From: Pseudomonas alcaligenes | GTDB taxonomy: Bacteria > Pseudomonadota > Gammaproteobacteria > Pseudomonadales > Pseudomonadaceae | Direction: 5' to 3' | DNA length: 64,000 nucleotides | Assembly (NCBI RefSeq): GCF_014490745.1 | Contig: NZ_LZEU01000001.1 | Coordinates: 3,995,501-4,059,500, forward strand | Shown here: positions 1-10,306 of the stretch, one piece after another | How the letters are laid out: each line of letters begins with the position of its first letter | Numbering within the stretch: position 1 is the stretch's first letter | Notes under the pieces: model-generated | The model's input: only the letters and a program-made list of their open reading frames with translations | The model's database searches: none | Told to the model about the DNA's origin: nothing | Made by a program: the position numbers and the translations under genes

Positions 1-476
1 GTCACCAAGTGCAGGTCGAGGTCGCTGTTGTCGCTGTCCCAGGACAGCACCACGCGCAGCTTGGCCGGCGTCTCGCCGCTGCCCTGGTTGTAGAACTGCA
101 CGCGGCGCACCTGCTGGCCATCCGGGCTGCGCACCTCGACGTTGTTGCTGCCGGCCGGGAACACGAACGGCCGGTCAAAGCCGCCATCCTCCTGCACCTT
201 GAGCGGCATGCTGATGCCGTTGACGATCAGCCGCGCCGGCGCGCCCTCGACCTTGGCCGTGTTCTTGATCTGGCCGAGGATACGCGCGGTGTCGGCCTGA
301 TCCGGTGCGCTGTTGACCGAGGAGGCCGGGTAGTTGACCTGCTGGACGAAGTGCGCGCCCTCCGCCGAACCCTGGCGCCAGCCGGCGCGCGGGGTATCCA
401 GACGAATCTCGGCATTTGCAGTCAGCGGCAACAGACCGAGCAGAAACAGGGCAACAGGGTGCAAGCGAAAGGTCAT
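1..476 (-). CDS. magF: MagF: secreted DUF2135 (YfaP-like) protein, 3' end cut by window
   Basis: The gene reads from an ATG at 476 off the left edge of the window, so about 158 N-terminal residues are visible and no stop is seen. A signal peptide (MTFRLHPVALFLLGLLPLTANA) precedes a secreted domain. The stretch around RVVLSWDSDNSDLDLHLVT matches RIVLGWDDPQAELDLHVVT in MagA at the other end of the same operon, so the two are DUF2135 paralogues. It starts 5 bp after the magE stop, which fits one transcript. In P. aeruginosa, MagF is reported to sit with MagA, MagB and MagD in an inner-membrane-associated complex that supports the macroglobulin. The exact role of the DUF2135 domain is unknown. 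The assignment rests on position and paralogy and is strong for family, weaker for function. Confidence 0.85.
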   Translation of the reverse strand, partial: MTFRLHPVALFLLGLLPLTANAEIRLDTPRAGWRQGSAEGAHFVQQVNYPASSVNSAPDQADTARILGQIKNTAKVEGAPARLIVNGISMPLKVQEDGGFDRPFVFPAGSNNVEVRSPDGQQVRRVQFYNQGSGETPAKLRVVLSWDSDNSDLDLHLV

Positions 477-481
477 GGGGT

Positions 482-2119
482 CTATTCCAGAAGCAGGTGA
501 CGGGCGAGGCTTTCGATGTAGTCCTCGTCCTGGCCATTGGGGTGGGCCTCGAAGGCCAGGTGCAGGTATTCGTGAGTCAGGTCGAGCCGATCCTGCAGCG
601 ACAGCAGGCCGCGCACGTAGATGCGCCGGCGTTCGCGGTCGACATAGGGATTGCCGGACAGCAGGCGGCACACGGCGAACTGCGCGGTCTCGCTGTAGCC
701 GGGCTCCTCATCCAGGCGCGTACGCCATTGCCGGCGCTGCGCCTGCAGCCAGTTCTCGGCGCTGTCCAGCGGCTGGCAGGCGGCCACCGGCTTGTCCCAG
801 CGACTGAGGCTGGCCCGCGGGAAGGCACGGGCAAGGATGGCGTCGTAGCGCAGGCCGGATTCGGCCTGCTCGACCGCCTGGCTCCAGGCCAGGCGCTCGG
901 GCCCGGGCAGATCGGAGTGATAAGTGACGACGCTGCCGGCCAGTACCAGGTCGGCGCTCCAGGCGGCGATGGCCCGCGCGGCAGTCGACGCCGGGCGCGG
1001 CGCCACCCGCTGGCTGGCGCTGCTGTCGCGGATCGCCAGGCATTCGCCACGCCGTTCGGCATTCTGCAGCAGATAGGTACGGATGGTGATCGCCAGGGCC
1101 TTGGCCGCCTCGGCCGGTTGCGCCGCCGCCTCGCGATCCAGCACCCGCGCCACATATTCCTCGCGACTCAGGTGGGCGACCAGATGCAGCTGCTCGCCCT
1201 GGCGTAGAAGAAACAGCTCGCCCGCGCTCTCGATGGGCAGGCGATTGCCGTTGGCGAACTCCACCTCGTAGTGACCATTCAGCACGCCGACGGCGGCGGC
1301 CTTGTCCTGCTGGCGCACCTGGCGCAGCGGATAACGGTCGAACAGCGCCACCTCCACGCACGTACCCGGCTCCTGCGGCCAGGGCGCCGGCAGGGTGCGC
1401 CCGAGCACCTCGGCATAGCCGTGCAGGATGCTCTGGCTGGTACCGGAACCGCCAGCCCACAACGGCGTGCCATCCACCAGCCAGCCGGCGAAACCGCCCT
1501 GGCGCGCCTGCGCGTCGCCATCGGCCAGCCAGCTCCAGGTCTTCACCCGCAGACGTCCCCCCAGGGCGCCAAGCGCGGCAGCATCCGGCGCATTCAGCGG
1601 TACGTCGAGCAATACCCGGCGCGCCTCGGCCTGGGCCGGCAGGCTGGCCAGGCTATCGAGCAGTTCATGCACCGGCACCCGCCGCTGTGGCTGCAACCGA
1701 TCGAGATCCAGCAACCAGGCCGGCGCCTGCTGCGCCTGCCAGTAGCGTTGCCAATCGGCAGGCTGCAAGCCCAGGCGCTGCGGGGCGAAATACAGGCCGC
1801 AGGACTTGGCCAGGGCCTGGTCGCGGTCGATGCGCTCGCCGGCCTGGCAGCAATAGACCTCCTCGCGATCCTGGCCGGTGCAGGTATAGCCGGGGTCGGC
1901 CTGGCGGTTGTCCACCAGGTAGGCGTAGACGAACAGTTTCCACAGGCTGCCCAACGGTGTATCCAGCTGCGCCGGCAGGCTGCCACGCGCCAGCACCTGC
2001 TGGTGATCTAGCTGCAGCAGCTGGTCACCCTGGCTGGTACGCCAGGCCAGCTGCAACGGTGCCTGCCCCGCCTCGACGAGCAGGGGCACGCACAGCGCCA
2101 GCCAGCAGAGTGCCCGCAC
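482..2119 (-). CDS. magE: MagE: DUF2300 (YfaQ-like) protein with PBP-like and SpoIID-like parts
   Basis: A 545-residue secreted protein (signal peptide about 1-19) starting at GTG 2119, 3 bp after the magD stop. It belongs to the DUF2300/YfaQ family, whose function is unknown. Three stretches resemble the serine penicillin-binding-protein motifs in the right order: SLWK at 58-61 (SxxK), SCG at 106-108 (SxN position) and KTWS at 193-196 (KTG position). A middle part, roughly residues 315-385 (EEYVARVLDREA, then ALAITIRTYLL), resembles the SpoIID/LytB amidase-enhancer domain. The C-terminus carries HEYLH at 516-520, an HExxH zinc-protease-like motif. The PBP reading is my inference: the third motif has Trp where Gly is usual, so it may be a non-catalytic peptidoglycan-binding module. 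Context points to a periplasmic partner of the macroglobulin MagD. Confidence 0.85.
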   Translation of the reverse strand: MRALCWLALCVPLLVEAGQAPLQLAWRTSQGDQLLQLDHQQVLARGSLPAQLDTPLGSLWKLFVYAYLVDNRQADPGYTCTGQDREEVYCCQAGERIDRDQALAKSCGLYFAPQRLGLQPADWQRYWQAQQAPAWLLDLDRLQPQRRVPVHELLDSLASLPAQAEARRVLLDVPLNAPDAAALGALGGRLRVKTWSWLADGDAQARQGGFAGWLVDGTPLWAGGSGTSQSILHGYAEVLGRTLPAPWPQEPGTCVEVALFDRYPLRQVRQQDKAAAVGVLNGHYEVEFANGNRLPIESAGELFLLRQGEQLHLVAHLSREEYVARVLDREAAAQPAEAAKALAITIRTYLLQNAERRGECLAIRDSSASQRVAPRPASTAARAIAAWSADLVLAGSVVTYHSDLPGPERLAWSQAVEQAESGLRYDAILARAFPRASLSRWDKPVAACQPLDSAENWLQAQRRQWRTRLDEEPGYSETAQFAVCRLLSGNPYVDRERRRIYVRGLLSLQDRLDLTHEYLHLAFEAHPNGQDEDYIESLARHLLLE

Positions 2120-2122
2120 GGC

Positions 2123-5100
2123 TTACTCGACCTTCAGCTCGGCCAGCGCCGCTTCCTGCTCGACGGCCTGCTGCTGCGGGTCGTACATGCGCACGTAGCG
2201 CGCCGGCGGCAGGTGGAACTGGCCTTTCTGCGAGAAGCGCACCAGGTGACGCAGCTGCACGGTGCCCTGCAGGCTGTCGACCGGCACCGCATAGAGCATC
2301 TGCCCCGGCTCGTGGCGGGCCTTCTCCAGCGGCGCCGCCTCTTCCGAGTCGAGGCCGCTGATCTGGATGCCCCAAGTGGTGCGCTCAACATCGGCGCCCG
2401 GCGGCAGCGGCACTTCCAGCAGGCCGTAACGATAGGCATGTTCCTCGTCGCCGCCCTGCAGAGTCACTTCGTCGAGGTAGAGCTCGTCGCTGGACAGCGG
2501 GCCATCGCCGACTTCCTCGACACTGAAGCTGAACGCCGCTTCGCCCGGTACCAGGCGCAGCAAACGCCGGCTGACCTGCACCGGCACGTTGCCGGCCGGC
2601 GTCTCGGCGCTGTCGAAAGTCAGGGTCGCCGGTAACGAACCGACCTGCTCGGCAGGCAGCGGCAGCTCCTTGGGCTGCTCCTTGCCCAGCCACTGCCACC
2701 AGGTTTCCCCGGTAGCGCCCTGCTGGGCCGCCCAGCCGGCACCCGGTGCCGGTACGCTGGCCGGCGCCGCTTGCTCGATGCTGTTGTTCAGCCAGGTCAG
2801 CGCCAGAGCGCGCTCCAGGGTCGCCTGCTCCGGCGCCAGGCGCTGCAGCAGGGCATTCACTTCCTGCGGCTGCGGCCGGCCCTGGGCCAGGCGTACGGCC
2901 TCGGCGAACGGCTGACGGCTGTCGGCCACGCTCTGGCGCGCGGCCTCCAGACCGGTACTGAAGGCCGCCGGCAGGCTGACCTTGCTCTGCGCCGCCAGGT
3001 CGGCAGCCAGCACCCGCGCCAGGGCCAGGCCAAGCTGCGAGTTCGGTGCGGCCATCACCGGGCTAGTCAGGCCGGTATCGTCCAGGCTGACTTCGTCGCC
3101 GTCGCCAGCCTGGCCCAGGTCGGCCAGCAGACCTTCGAGCAAGGTGTTCACCGGCAACTGCATCTCGCGGGCGAAGTCGAGGATCAGCGCGCGCTGCAGC
3201 AACGGCGTGTTGGCCGCCTGCGCGGCATAGACCTCCAGCACACGCTGCCAGTGTTCCGGCGGCAGGCTGATATGCAGGGCGCGGCTGGCATGCCAGTCGG
3301 CGTAGTAGGCATAGGCGGTGAGGAAGGCATCGGCATCGCCCTCCTCGCCCCACCAGGTGAACCCGGCTTCCGGGCCGGCCATCTGCACCAGGCGCAGGCG
3401 GCTGTTCTGCATGATCAGGCGCAGACGGTCGCCAATGCGTGCGTCACCCTTGGCCAGCGTCGGGTAGGCCAGGCTCAACGGCAGCAGGCGGCTGGAGGTC
3501 TGTTCGACACAGCCGTAGGGGTACTCGATCAGGTCGTCGAGAGCCGAGCGGAACAGCGCTTGCGAGCTGTTATCCAGACGCAGGCGGATATTGCCGGCGT
3601 CGGCCGGCAGGCTCAGCGGGTTGCTGCCCGGATTGAGGCTCAGGCTCTGGGTGTGCATGCGCTGCCAGCCTTCGCCGGCCACGCGCAGGGTCACGCCAAG
3701 GGCATCCACCGGCTTGCCGTCCTGCACCAGCTCGGCACGCCATTCGCCGCCCTCCAGGGCAGTCGGCGGCAACGCCAGGTAGTTCACGCCTTTCTCCAGC
3801 TCCACCGCCTGGCGCTGTTCCTGGCCGGCGTAGTGGGTGACCAGTTCGGCCTTGGTGCTCTCCTCGCCCTGATTGAAGGCAAACAGGCCCAGCTGCGGCT
3901 TATCACCCTCGCGGAACAGGGTCGGCCCGCTCCACTTCAGGTACAGCGGCTTCTCGGAGCGGATGAACTGCTTCTTCTGCCCCACTTCGCCAGCCTCGTT
4001 GACCGCGCGCACGGTGATGCGCCAGCGGGTCAGCGAGTCGGGCATGCGGAAGGTCAGGCGCGCCTTGCCGTCGGCATCGGTGACCAGATCGGGCTGCCAG
4101 GCGGCGGTATCGACTTCCTCGCGGCGCGGCCGCTCCAGCACCTTGACCCCGCGTTCGCTGCGGTTGGCGCGGCCCGGTGCGGTCGGGTTGCCCGGCAGGG
4201 CCACGTCGTAACTGATGAACGACAGGCTGGCGCTGGTGCGCACGTTGTTGCGCCGTGGGTGATAGAAGAACTGGTCGATGCCCGGGGCGATTTCCGGCTG
4301 CAGGGCATAGATCATCTCGTCCACCACGCTGACCGTCAGACGGGTGGCCGCCGGCTTGCCCTGGAACTGGGTGGCGAGGTCGACAGTCACGGTTTCGCCC
4401 GGCTGGTAGCGTTCCCTGTCCGGGGTAATGGCAATTTCCACCTGCGCCTTGGCCACCTTGATCCCGGCGTTCTGGAAGCTGTAGTCGCCGCCCTTGGTGT
4501 AAAGCACGGAGAAGGTCAGGTTGGGCGCGAAGTGGTCGTCGACCGGGATGCGCGCGCGGTACTGGGTGTCGTTGAGCTTCTCCAGCTTGAGCCAGTCGCC
4601 GCCCTTGGACAGCAGCGCGGTAGCTTCCACCTGGTCGCGCTCCAGCGTCAGCAGCGCATCGCCGACCGGCTCGGGGAAGGTGATCAACGCCTGAGCTTCG
4701 GCCCCGGCCTGGTACTCGTCCTGGTCGAACACCACTTCCACGGTGCCGGCTACCGCCTTGACCCCGTCGCCGCTGACCGCGTGGCCGGTGGCGCCGAGGA
4801 TCAGGCCGTGCTTGTCCTTGAGGGTGATGCTGTAGGTGCCGGGGCGCTCGAAGCTGAGGCTGAAGCCCTGGTCGTCGTCATCCAGGCTGGCGCTGTGCTG
4901 GCTCTGGTCTTCCAGGCGCACCCACTCGTAGCTGGCCGGCTTGAGTTCGCTGGCCTGCTCGCTGTGGTAGCTGAACGGCACGGCCTCGCCCACCGCGCTG
5001 AAGCGCTGCGGTGCGTCCAGGCGATAACGCGCGGCGCCGCGCTCGATGAGGATCTCCTTGCTGACCTTGACCCGGTAGGCGGCGCCATCGCTGGCGAACA

Positions 5101-6697
5101 CGGTGAGCAGGTAGCGGCTCGGCTTGTCCGCCGCCGGTAGTTCGAGGGCGGCGCGGCCCTGGTCGTCGGTGCTCAGCTCGCTGCTGGAGAGTTCCACCGG
5201 GAACTGGCCGAGGTACTGCAGCTCGTTGTCGATCATCGACAGCTGCTGGGCACGCAGGCTCAGCTGCAGACGGGCGTTCTTCACCGGCTTGCCGTCCGGG
5301 TAGAGCAGCACCAGGTTGCCACTGACCTTCTCGCCGGTGCGGAAGTCCGGCTTGCTCAGGTCGAGGGCGATCTCGAAGTGCGGCTTGATGTAGTCGGCCA
5401 CGCGGAAGGCACTGCTGTACAGCTGGTCGCGGTAGCTGAAGCGCAGCTCGTAGCCACCGGCCACGGCGTTGTCCGGCAGCTGGAAGCGGCCCTGGGTGCC
5501 GGCCTTGCTGTCGAGCGCCAGGTCGAGGTTCTGCAGCACGGTGCCGGTGGCATCCAGCACGCTGAGCTTGAGCGGCGCTGCCTGGGCGGCCACCGAGTCG
5601 CGGGCGTTCTTGAACTCGCGGCCGACTATCTTCACTTCCACCCAGTCGCCGGGGCGGTACAGCGGGCGGTCGGTGAAGGCATACAGCTTGGTATCGTAGA
5701 TTTCGCTGTCGTAATAGAAGTTCTCGGAGACGAACACCCCGCCTTCGCTGTCCTCACCGAGCACGTAGGAGCGCTCCGGGCTGGCGTGTTTCAAGCGCAG
5801 CAGGCCCTGCTCGTCGGTGCTGCCGCTGCTCATCACGCCCAGGCCATCGCTCCACAAAACTTTGGCCCCGGCCATCGCACCGCCGTCACGCTTGTTGGCC
5901 GTCCATACCAGCAGCTCGTTGCCGGCGATCTTGCTCACCGCCACCGTGTTGGAAACGAACACCACGGTAGTCGCGCGGAACTTGCCGACCAGCGCCTCGA
6001 CCAGATACAGCCCCGGCTTGAGCTTACCCAGCGGGATATACACGTTGCCCGGATTGACGCTGACGAAGGAACTGGACGAGCCGGCCAGCTCGACGCCCTT
6101 GGGCGGCTGGATCGGCTTGGCATCCCACAGCGGGTAGCGGAACTGACTGACCAGCGGCAGGCCCTTCATCGGCGCGTACTGCGGCTGCGCCTCGAACGGC
6201 GTGGGCGCCTTGATCGCGTCCCCCATCTTCAGCTCCGGCGCTTCCTCGGTGACCTGCTTGCGCGACTCGTAGGAGAAGGCGCGCTGCATCACCCGCCGCG
6301 AGGTGCGGTACCAGCTGTCCCACAGGTAGCTCAGGGTGTTGGACAGGCCCTCGCCCTTGAACTCGCCCTCGGCCACCACCCGGTGCAGGTTCTTCTGCCG
6401 TTTGAGGAAGTCCAGCGGCTTTTCGATGCGGTACACGCGCATGTCAACGCCGCCGTAGGGCTCCATCATGTAGCGGCGGTAGTCGCGTCCCGGCGCTTCC
6501 AGGCGTACCTGGGCCACTTCGTCGGTGGCGAAGCTGGCATCGGCGAGGAGGAAGAACGACTGTCCGGCCACCGGCGAATAGTTGCTCGACTCGACATTGT
6601 CGTCGGCCTGGCTAACGCCCAGCGGCAACAGGCCGAGCAGCAGGGCGGCAGCGGCCAGTCGCGGCAGGCGCAGGCTGTTCATCGCGGGAGACTTCAT
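2123..6697 (-). CDS. magD: MagD: periplasmic alpha-2-macroglobulin (YfaS type)
   Basis: A protein of about 1524 residues of the bacterial alpha-2-macroglobulin family, which traps proteases after cleavage of a bait region. A signal peptide ends near VSQA. Beta-rich MG repeats fill most of the length, and the sequence has PYGCVEQ with Cys about 1063 and Gln about 1066 (codons 3500-3511), the CxEQ thioester pattern followed by a helical TED-like domain ([16 protein letters not shown]). I chose ATG 6697 because GAAGG lies 8 nt upstream; ATG 6712 overlaps the magC stop as ATGA and is the alternative. In P. aeruginosa the homologue is reported to bind neutrophil elastase, to be cleaved from 165 to 100 kDa, to lie in the periplasm at the inner membrane and to be under RetS/RsmA control. 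Whether the thioester forms here is untested. Confidence 0.95.
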   Translation of the reverse strand: MKSPAMNSLRLPRLAAAALLLGLLPLGVSQADDNVESSNYSPVAGQSFFLLADASFATDEVAQVRLEAPGRDYRRYMMEPYGGVDMRVYRIEKPLDFLKRQKNLHRVVAEGEFKGEGLSNTLSYLWDSWYRTSRRVMQRAFSYESRKQVTEEAPELKMGDAIKAPTPFEAQPQYAPMKGLPLVSQFRYPLWDAKPIQPPKGVELAGSSSSFVSVNPGNVYIPLGKLKPGLYLVEALVGKFRATTVVFVSNTVAVSKIAGNELLVWTANKRDGGAMAGAKVLWSDGLGVMSSGSTDEQGLLRLKHASPERSYVLGEDSEGGVFVSENFYYDSEIYDTKLYAFTDRPLYRPGDWVEVKIVGREFKNARDSVAAQAAPLKLSVLDATGTVLQNLDLALDSKAGTQGRFQLPDNAVAGGYELRFSYRDQLYSSAFRVADYIKPHFEIALDLSKPDFRTGEKVSGNLVLLYPDGKPVKNARLQLSLRAQQLSMIDNELQYLGQFPVELSSSELSTDDQGRAALELPAADKPSRYLLTVFASDGAAYRVKVSKEILIERGAARYRLDAPQRFSAVGEAVPFSYHSEQASELKPASYEWVRLEDQSQHSASLDDDDQGFSLSFERPGTYSITLKDKHGLILGATGHAVSGDGVKAVAGTVEVVFDQDEYQAGAEAQALITFPEPVGDALLTLERDQVEATALLSKGGDWLKLEKLNDTQYRARIPVDDHFAPNLTFSVLYTKGGDYSFQNAGIKVAKAQVEIAITPDRERYQPGETVTVDLATQFQGKPAATRLTVSVVDEMIYALQPEIAPGIDQFFYHPRRNNVRTSASLSFISYDVALPGNPTAPGRANRSERGVKVLERPRREEVDTAAWQPDLVTDADGKARLTFRMPDSLTRWRITVRAVNEAGEVGQKKQFIRSEKPLYLKWSGPTLFREGDKPQLGLFAFNQGEESTKAELVTHYAGQEQRQAVELEKGVNYLALPPTALEGGEWRAELVQDGKPVDALGVTLRVAGEGWQRMHTQSLSLNPGSNPLSLPADAGNIRLRLDNSSQALFRSALDDLIEYPYGCVEQTSSRLLPLSLAYPTLAKGDARIGDRLRLIMQNSRLRLVQMAGPEAGFTWWGEEGDADAFLTAYAYYADWHASRALHISLPPEHWQRVLEVYAAQAANTPLLQRALILDFAREMQLPVNTLLEGLLADLGQAGDGDEVSLDDTGLTSPVMAAPNSQLGLALARVLAADLAAQSKVSLPAAFSTGLEAARQSVADSRQPFAEAVRLAQGRPQPQEVNALLQRLAPEQATLERALALTWLNNSIEQAAPASVPAPGAGWAAQQGATGETWWQWLGKEQPKELPLPAEQVGSLPATLTFDSAETPAGNVPVQVSRRLLRLVPGEAAFSFSVEEVGDGPLSSDELYLDEVTLQGGDEEHAYRYGLLEVPLPPGADVERTTWGIQISGLDSEEAAPLEKARHEPGQMLYAVPVDSLQGTVQLRHLVRFSQKGQFHLPPARYVRMYDPQQQAVEQEAALAELKVE

Positions 6698-6708
6698 CGA
6701 GTGAGCCT

Positions 6709-7347
6709 TCATCGCGAAAGGAAATGCAGTCGATAGACGCCGATAAAGTTGGGATTGGATTCGTCGGGTATCCATCGGGTGTCCTTCCATGTCATGAGTT
6801 GTTGCAGGCTCACCGAGCGCATGCCGTTGTCTGTCTTGGTGGTGGTGCCAGTGTGATAGGCGATGTTGCGGCCCATCCAGATCATCAGGTGCTGGTCGTC
6901 ACCCTGGTCGAAGAAGATCAGGTCGCCGGGGCGCGCCTGGTTGAGGTCGCGGCCGAGGAACTGGCTGTTGTACTGGATCAGTTTGATCGCGTTGACGTAC
7001 GGCCCGACCCGTCCGCCGCCCTGCTGCCACTGCTGGGCGAGCTGACGCTGCTCGGCGCTCAGTTCCAGCTCCGGCGGCAGGTAGCGGTTGGACAGGCCGT
7101 TGGCGCGCAGCCACTTGGCGTCGTGCAGCTTGAGCGCCTCGTTGGCGGCGAAGCGCACCAGGCCGGCACAGTCCTGCTGCTGCCAGCGCGGGCTGGGGCC
7201 CTGGCGCAGCTGCTCCTGGGCGATGCGCACGAACCAGGCGCGAAACACCTGCGACTGCTGCGCGTCCAGCGCCGGCGCGGCCTGGGCCAGCAGCGCCGGG
7301 CTGCACAGCAGAAGGCAGGCAAACGCTATGTAATGCCGTGCTCTCAC
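6709..7347 (-). CDS. magC: MagC: DUF1175 (YfaT-like) protein with an NlpC/P60-like Cys-His site
   Basis: A 212-residue secreted protein. I place the start at GTG 7347, which overlaps the magB stop as GTGA and is followed directly by a signal peptide ([20 protein letters not shown]); GTG codons at 7359 and 7374 are in frame but would lengthen the n-region. The family is DUF1175. Residues 59-65 (DCAGLVR, Cys60) and 141-165 (GDLIFF, then HLMIWMG with His153, then AYHTG with His165) follow the Cys-His layout of NlpC/P60 cell-wall peptidases. This suggests a papain-like hydrolase acting on peptidoglycan stem peptides or on a protein partner, which is inference. The gene is translationally coupled to magB upstream and lies 11 bp from the chosen magD start. 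Confidence 0.85.
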   Translation of the reverse strand: MRARHYIAFACLLLCSPALLAQAAPALDAQQSQVFRAWFVRIAQEQLRQGPSPRWQQQDCAGLVRFAANEALKLHDAKWLRANGLSNRYLPPELELSAEQRQLAQQWQQGGGRVGPYVNAIKLIQYNSQFLGRDLNQARPGDLIFFDQGDDQHLMIWMGRNIAYHTGTTTKTDNGMRSVSLQQLMTWKDTRWIPDESNPNFIGVYRLHFLSR

Positions 7348-9182
7348 AGCGCGCGCCACTGCAGCGGCAGCCACTGCCAGGCGCTGCTGGCTTCGCTATC
7401 GGCCGGCAGGGTCAGGGCGTATTTGCCGTGGGTGGACAGGGCGCGCAGCTTGGGCAGCAGATTGCTCTGCGCGGCGTTGCGGAACACCGGTTCCATGTCT
7501 TCCGGCAGGCTCTCCAGGGTCTCGCGCTCGAACAGCGAAGCCAGGGTCTGCGGCGCCAGGTAGGCCGGCACCAGGGCATCCTTGGGCAGCACTTCGGCCA
7601 GCGGCGGGAAGCGCTTGTCCAGGGTATCCAGGGCCTTGCTCACCAGGCGGTCGTCCAGCGAGAACAGCAGGGTCGAGCCGTGCCGCGCCAGGCTGACGCG
7701 GAAAAAACCGGTGGAGGCCAGGGCATCCGGATTCTCGGCTTCGCCGCCCGGATACTGGCCGAAGTTGGAGCCGACCTGGCGCTGCCACTTGTGCGTGGCG
7801 CCTTGCTCGCTGTCTTCGACCGGGAAGGCGCCGCCCTCGACATTGGCTTCCCAGGCGCCGATCAGGCTGGCGAACAGCTTGCCCAGCTCGGCATCGGTCT
7901 GCGCACCGGCCTCGCCCTTGAGCGTGCCGACCAGCAGTGGCGAGTGCAGGCGCGACTCGGCGTACCAGCACAGGCCGGCGGTGCCGCTGAGCTGGCCGCC
8001 CAGCTCGGCAGCCACCTTGGCCTCGGCACCAACCTTGTTCAGCAAGCGCTCGGGCACGGCCGCCGCCACTGGCAGGGCGACGCAGGCACTAGCGCCCATG
8101 GGCATGGCGCGCCACACCGGGGTGAAGTCGAACTTGCCCTGGTCTTCCACTTCGTTGAGGGCCAGGAAGCTGTGCCAGCCCTGGCTGTCCATCTCGAAAC
8201 GCAGACCGGCGAAGGCCGGGATAAAGCGCTGGTAGCCGAGGGCGAGGAAATCCGAACTGAGGCTGATGCGCTGCTCCAGCGCGCCACGTGCCTCCAGACC
8301 GAAACGCTCGGGGAACGGATGCTGGCCGGCCAGCAGCGCCTCGACCGCATCGGTCGACACCTTGGCCAGCAGCGGGCCGCGCGGCTCTTCGGGCTCGACC
8401 GGCGCGGCGGCGGTCTCGTCAGCCGGCACCGCCGCGTCGGGATCGACAGCAGCCACCTCGGTCTGGTCATCCGCGCTGGCCGCCTCGGCAGAAGCCGGTT
8501 CAGGCTCCGGCTCGGGGGCGAAAAGCATGTCGGTGCTGGACAGCAGCAACAGCTGGTCGCCATGGGAGGCGAACAGCAGGGAGCGGTCGTTGTTGTAGCG
8601 CAGGCGGTAGAACGGCACCGGGGCGCCATCGACGAGGAACTCGCCGGCCTGGCTCAACTGGGTGTCGTCCAGCGCCACCTTGGCCAGCGGCTCCAGGGCC
8701 TTGGCCAGGCCGCCGCGCTCGATCACCACCAGGAAGTGCTTGAGGCGGCCGCCGGCATCGCGCCACAGGGCGACCTCGGCCGGCTGGTCGAGCAGCTCGT
8801 CGAGCAGGTTGTCGCGCAGCTGCAGGTCGTGCTCGTAGATGATCCGCCGCAGGCTGCCGGTCAGGCCGAGGCGGTCGGCGTTGGCCTCGTAATAGAACAC
8901 CAGGTCTTCGGTCAGGGTGTCACGCAGCAGCGGCACGTTGAGCAGATCCTTGGGCAGGCGACTGAGCGAGGCGCTTTCGATCAGCACGTCGGGGCGCGCC
9001 AGATCCAGGCCCAGCAGGTTCTGCTCGCCCAGCTGGCGTTCGCCCTGCTGCTCATGCCACAGCCAGCCGAAGATGCCGGCGGCGGCCACCGGTACGGCCA
9101 CCGCCAGGGCGATCAGCAGCGGGCGCAGCCGGCGGCCGGTTGGCGCGCCTTCGCTGGCAACGGGTGTGGTGTTCTCGCTCAT
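7344..9182 (-). CDS. magB: MagB: membrane-anchored DUF2138 (YfaA-like) protein
   Basis: A 612-residue protein with a short basic cytosolic N-terminus, one membrane helix at about residues 20-42 ([20 protein letters not shown]) and a large periplasmic part. It matches the DUF2138 family (YfaA in E. coli). An acidic, low-complexity Pro/Ala/Glu stretch lies near residues 223-262 and probably forms a flexible linker. In P. aeruginosa MagB is reported in a complex with MagA, MagD and MagF at the inner membrane, so an anchoring role for the macroglobulin is likely. It starts 37 bp after magA, and its stop overlaps magC as GTGA. No catalytic motif was seen. Confidence 0.88.
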   Translation of the reverse strand: MSENTTPVASEGAPTGRRLRPLLIALAVAVPVAAAGIFGWLWHEQQGERQLGEQNLLGLDLARPDVLIESASLSRLPKDLLNVPLLRDTLTEDLVFYYEANADRLGLTGSLRRIIYEHDLQLRDNLLDELLDQPAEVALWRDAGGRLKHFLVVIERGGLAKALEPLAKVALDDTQLSQAGEFLVDGAPVPFYRLRYNNDRSLLFASHGDQLLLLSSTDMLFAPEPEPEPASAEAASADDQTEVAAVDPDAAVPADETAAAPVEPEEPRGPLLAKVSTDAVEALLAGQHPFPERFGLEARGALEQRISLSSDFLALGYQRFIPAFAGLRFEMDSQGWHSFLALNEVEDQGKFDFTPVWRAMPMGASACVALPVAAAVPERLLNKVGAEAKVAAELGGQLSGTAGLCWYAESRLHSPLLVGTLKGEAGAQTDAELGKLFASLIGAWEANVEGGAFPVEDSEQGATHKWQRQVGSNFGQYPGGEAENPDALASTGFFRVSLARHGSTLLFSLDDRLVSKALDTLDKRFPPLAEVLPKDALVPAYLAPQTLASLFERETLESLPEDMEPVFRNAAQSNLLPKLRALSTHGKYALTLPADSEASSAWQWLPLQWRAL

Positions 9183-9219
9183 GTCTACAGACCCCAGTTC
9201 ATCCCTGCGGCGGGAGCAT

Positions 9220-10008
9220 TCAATAGTTGAAGGACTTGATCAGCAGCAGATCGCCGATGGTGCGCAGCGGCACCACGAACGTCTCGCGCTTCTCGTTCAC
9301 GGTGTTCTCGTTGAACACCAGGCTGATCTGCGAGGTGATCACCTCGTTGAGGTTACTGCCAGCCTGGAAGTTGTAACCCTGGCTGTTCAGGTTGCCCCAG
9401 TAGTTCACGTAAATCAGGTAGGTGCCGTGCAGCGGCGCGGTCATGGTGAACATTTCCGGGCCGGGGCCGTCGACGCTGTCGACATCCAGGCCGCCACCAT
9501 TGCTCATCACCGGATCGGCCCAGAAGGCGTGCTGGCCATCGGGGGTGACCACGTGCAGGTCGAGTTCGGCCTGTGGGTCGTCCCAGCCGAGGACGATGCG
9601 TACCCGCGCTGGGGTCTTCAGATGGTTGGCTTCATAGAACTGCACGCGGCGCAGCGGCTTGCCGTCGGCGCGCAGCTCGACGCTGTTGGAGCCGGCGCCA
9701 AAATTGTAAGGGCGGACAAAGCGTCCTTCGGCGTCAGTGTAGAGGGGCAGCGGGTTGCCATTGACCGCCAGCGTATAAGGCTGGCGCAGGCCCTGGGTGC
9801 CGGCGAGCTTGCCTTCGATCAGGCTGCGATTGCGCTGCGCGCCGCGGTCGATCGGCGGCGTCGGGTAGGCGACGCGGGCGTTCTCCGTGCGGTCGAGCAG
9901 GCCGGAGTAATGCCAGCCAGCAGTCGGGCCATCCAGGCTCGCAGTGGGGTCTGCCAGGGCCGCCGACGCGAACAGCGTCAGGCACAGCGGCAACAGCGGG
10001 GGGCGCAT
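9220..10008 (-). CDS. magA: MagA: secreted DUF2135 (YfaP-like) protein, first gene of the mag operon
   Basis: A 262-residue protein with a signal peptide (MRPPLLPLCLTLFASAALA) and a C-terminal DUF2135 domain (RIVLGWDDPQAELDLHVVT, then YLIYVNYWG). ATG 10008 is preceded by AAAGGA at a good distance. It is the promoter-proximal gene of six (magA-magF), a set known in P. aeruginosa as a single element regulated through RetS and RsmA. The AAGGA that forms its ribosome site also fits an RsmA-type ANGGA motif, but one such motif proves little. It is paralogous to MagF, the last gene, so the operon is bracketed by two copies of the same fold. Confidence 0.88.
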   Translation of the reverse strand: MRPPLLPLCLTLFASAALADPTASLDGPTAGWHYSGLLDRTENARVAYPTPPIDRGAQRNRSLIEGKLAGTQGLRQPYTLAVNGNPLPLYTDAEGRFVRPYNFGAGSNSVELRADGKPLRRVQFYEANHLKTPARVRIVLGWDDPQAELDLHVVTPDGQHAFWADPVMSNGGGLDVDSVDGPGPEMFTMTAPLHGTYLIYVNYWGNLNSQGYNFQAGSNLNEVITSQISLVFNENTVNEKRETFVVPLRTIGDLLLIKSFNY

Positions 10009-10306
10009 GATTAATCCTTTAAGGCGCTAAGTTGCCAAGGCTATCGACTGGCAAGGCGCCTTTCAATCGCCAGTCAGCGGAACCGCTCAGAGTTTGGCAG
10101 CCAATCACATTCATGCTGCCCGAACGGACAGCTTTCAGCCCAGCGGCAGGCCGCCAGGCGAGCGTGACAGGCATCACAAATCGCTCGAATTCTGTGCGCC
10201 CGCCCAGCTCTGCCAGGAGGCCGAAAAGCGCATAATTTGCCGGCCGATTGCCGGTACATTCGGTGCCGCGGGCGCAATGCCCGCACCATCATTTGCAGGG
10301 ATGCAC
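10009..10306. promoter_or_regulatory. Divergent control region between the two macroglobulin operons
   Basis: About 300 bp separate the start of magA (minus) from the start of the second macroglobulin gene (plus). The only promoter-like element I can point to is CATAAT at 10231-10236, with CTGCCA 15 bp upstream, for the plus gene. That is a weak match with a short spacer. A small hairpin GCGGGC-GCAAT-GCCCGC lies at about 10268-10284, in the plus-strand leader. AAAGGA immediately upstream of magA is its ribosome site. No convincing -35/-10 pair was found for the mag operon. Both operons could share regulators bound here. Confidence 0.4.

Noticed and set aside
3063..3353. Possible frameshift or second product in magD
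   Set aside because: The magD frame is open throughout from 6697 to 2123 with conserved domains on both sides, so there is no break to explain.
2771..5140. A 789-codon open frame on the plus strand across magD
   Set aside because: It lies antisense to magD, has no ribosome site or recognisable domain, and its residue content is that expected from the third-position GC bias of the real gene.
9009..10306. Clear promoter for the mag operon
   Set aside because: TTGCCA and TTGGCA hexamers occur on the minus strand upstream of magA, but no -10 hexamer lies at an acceptable spacing.
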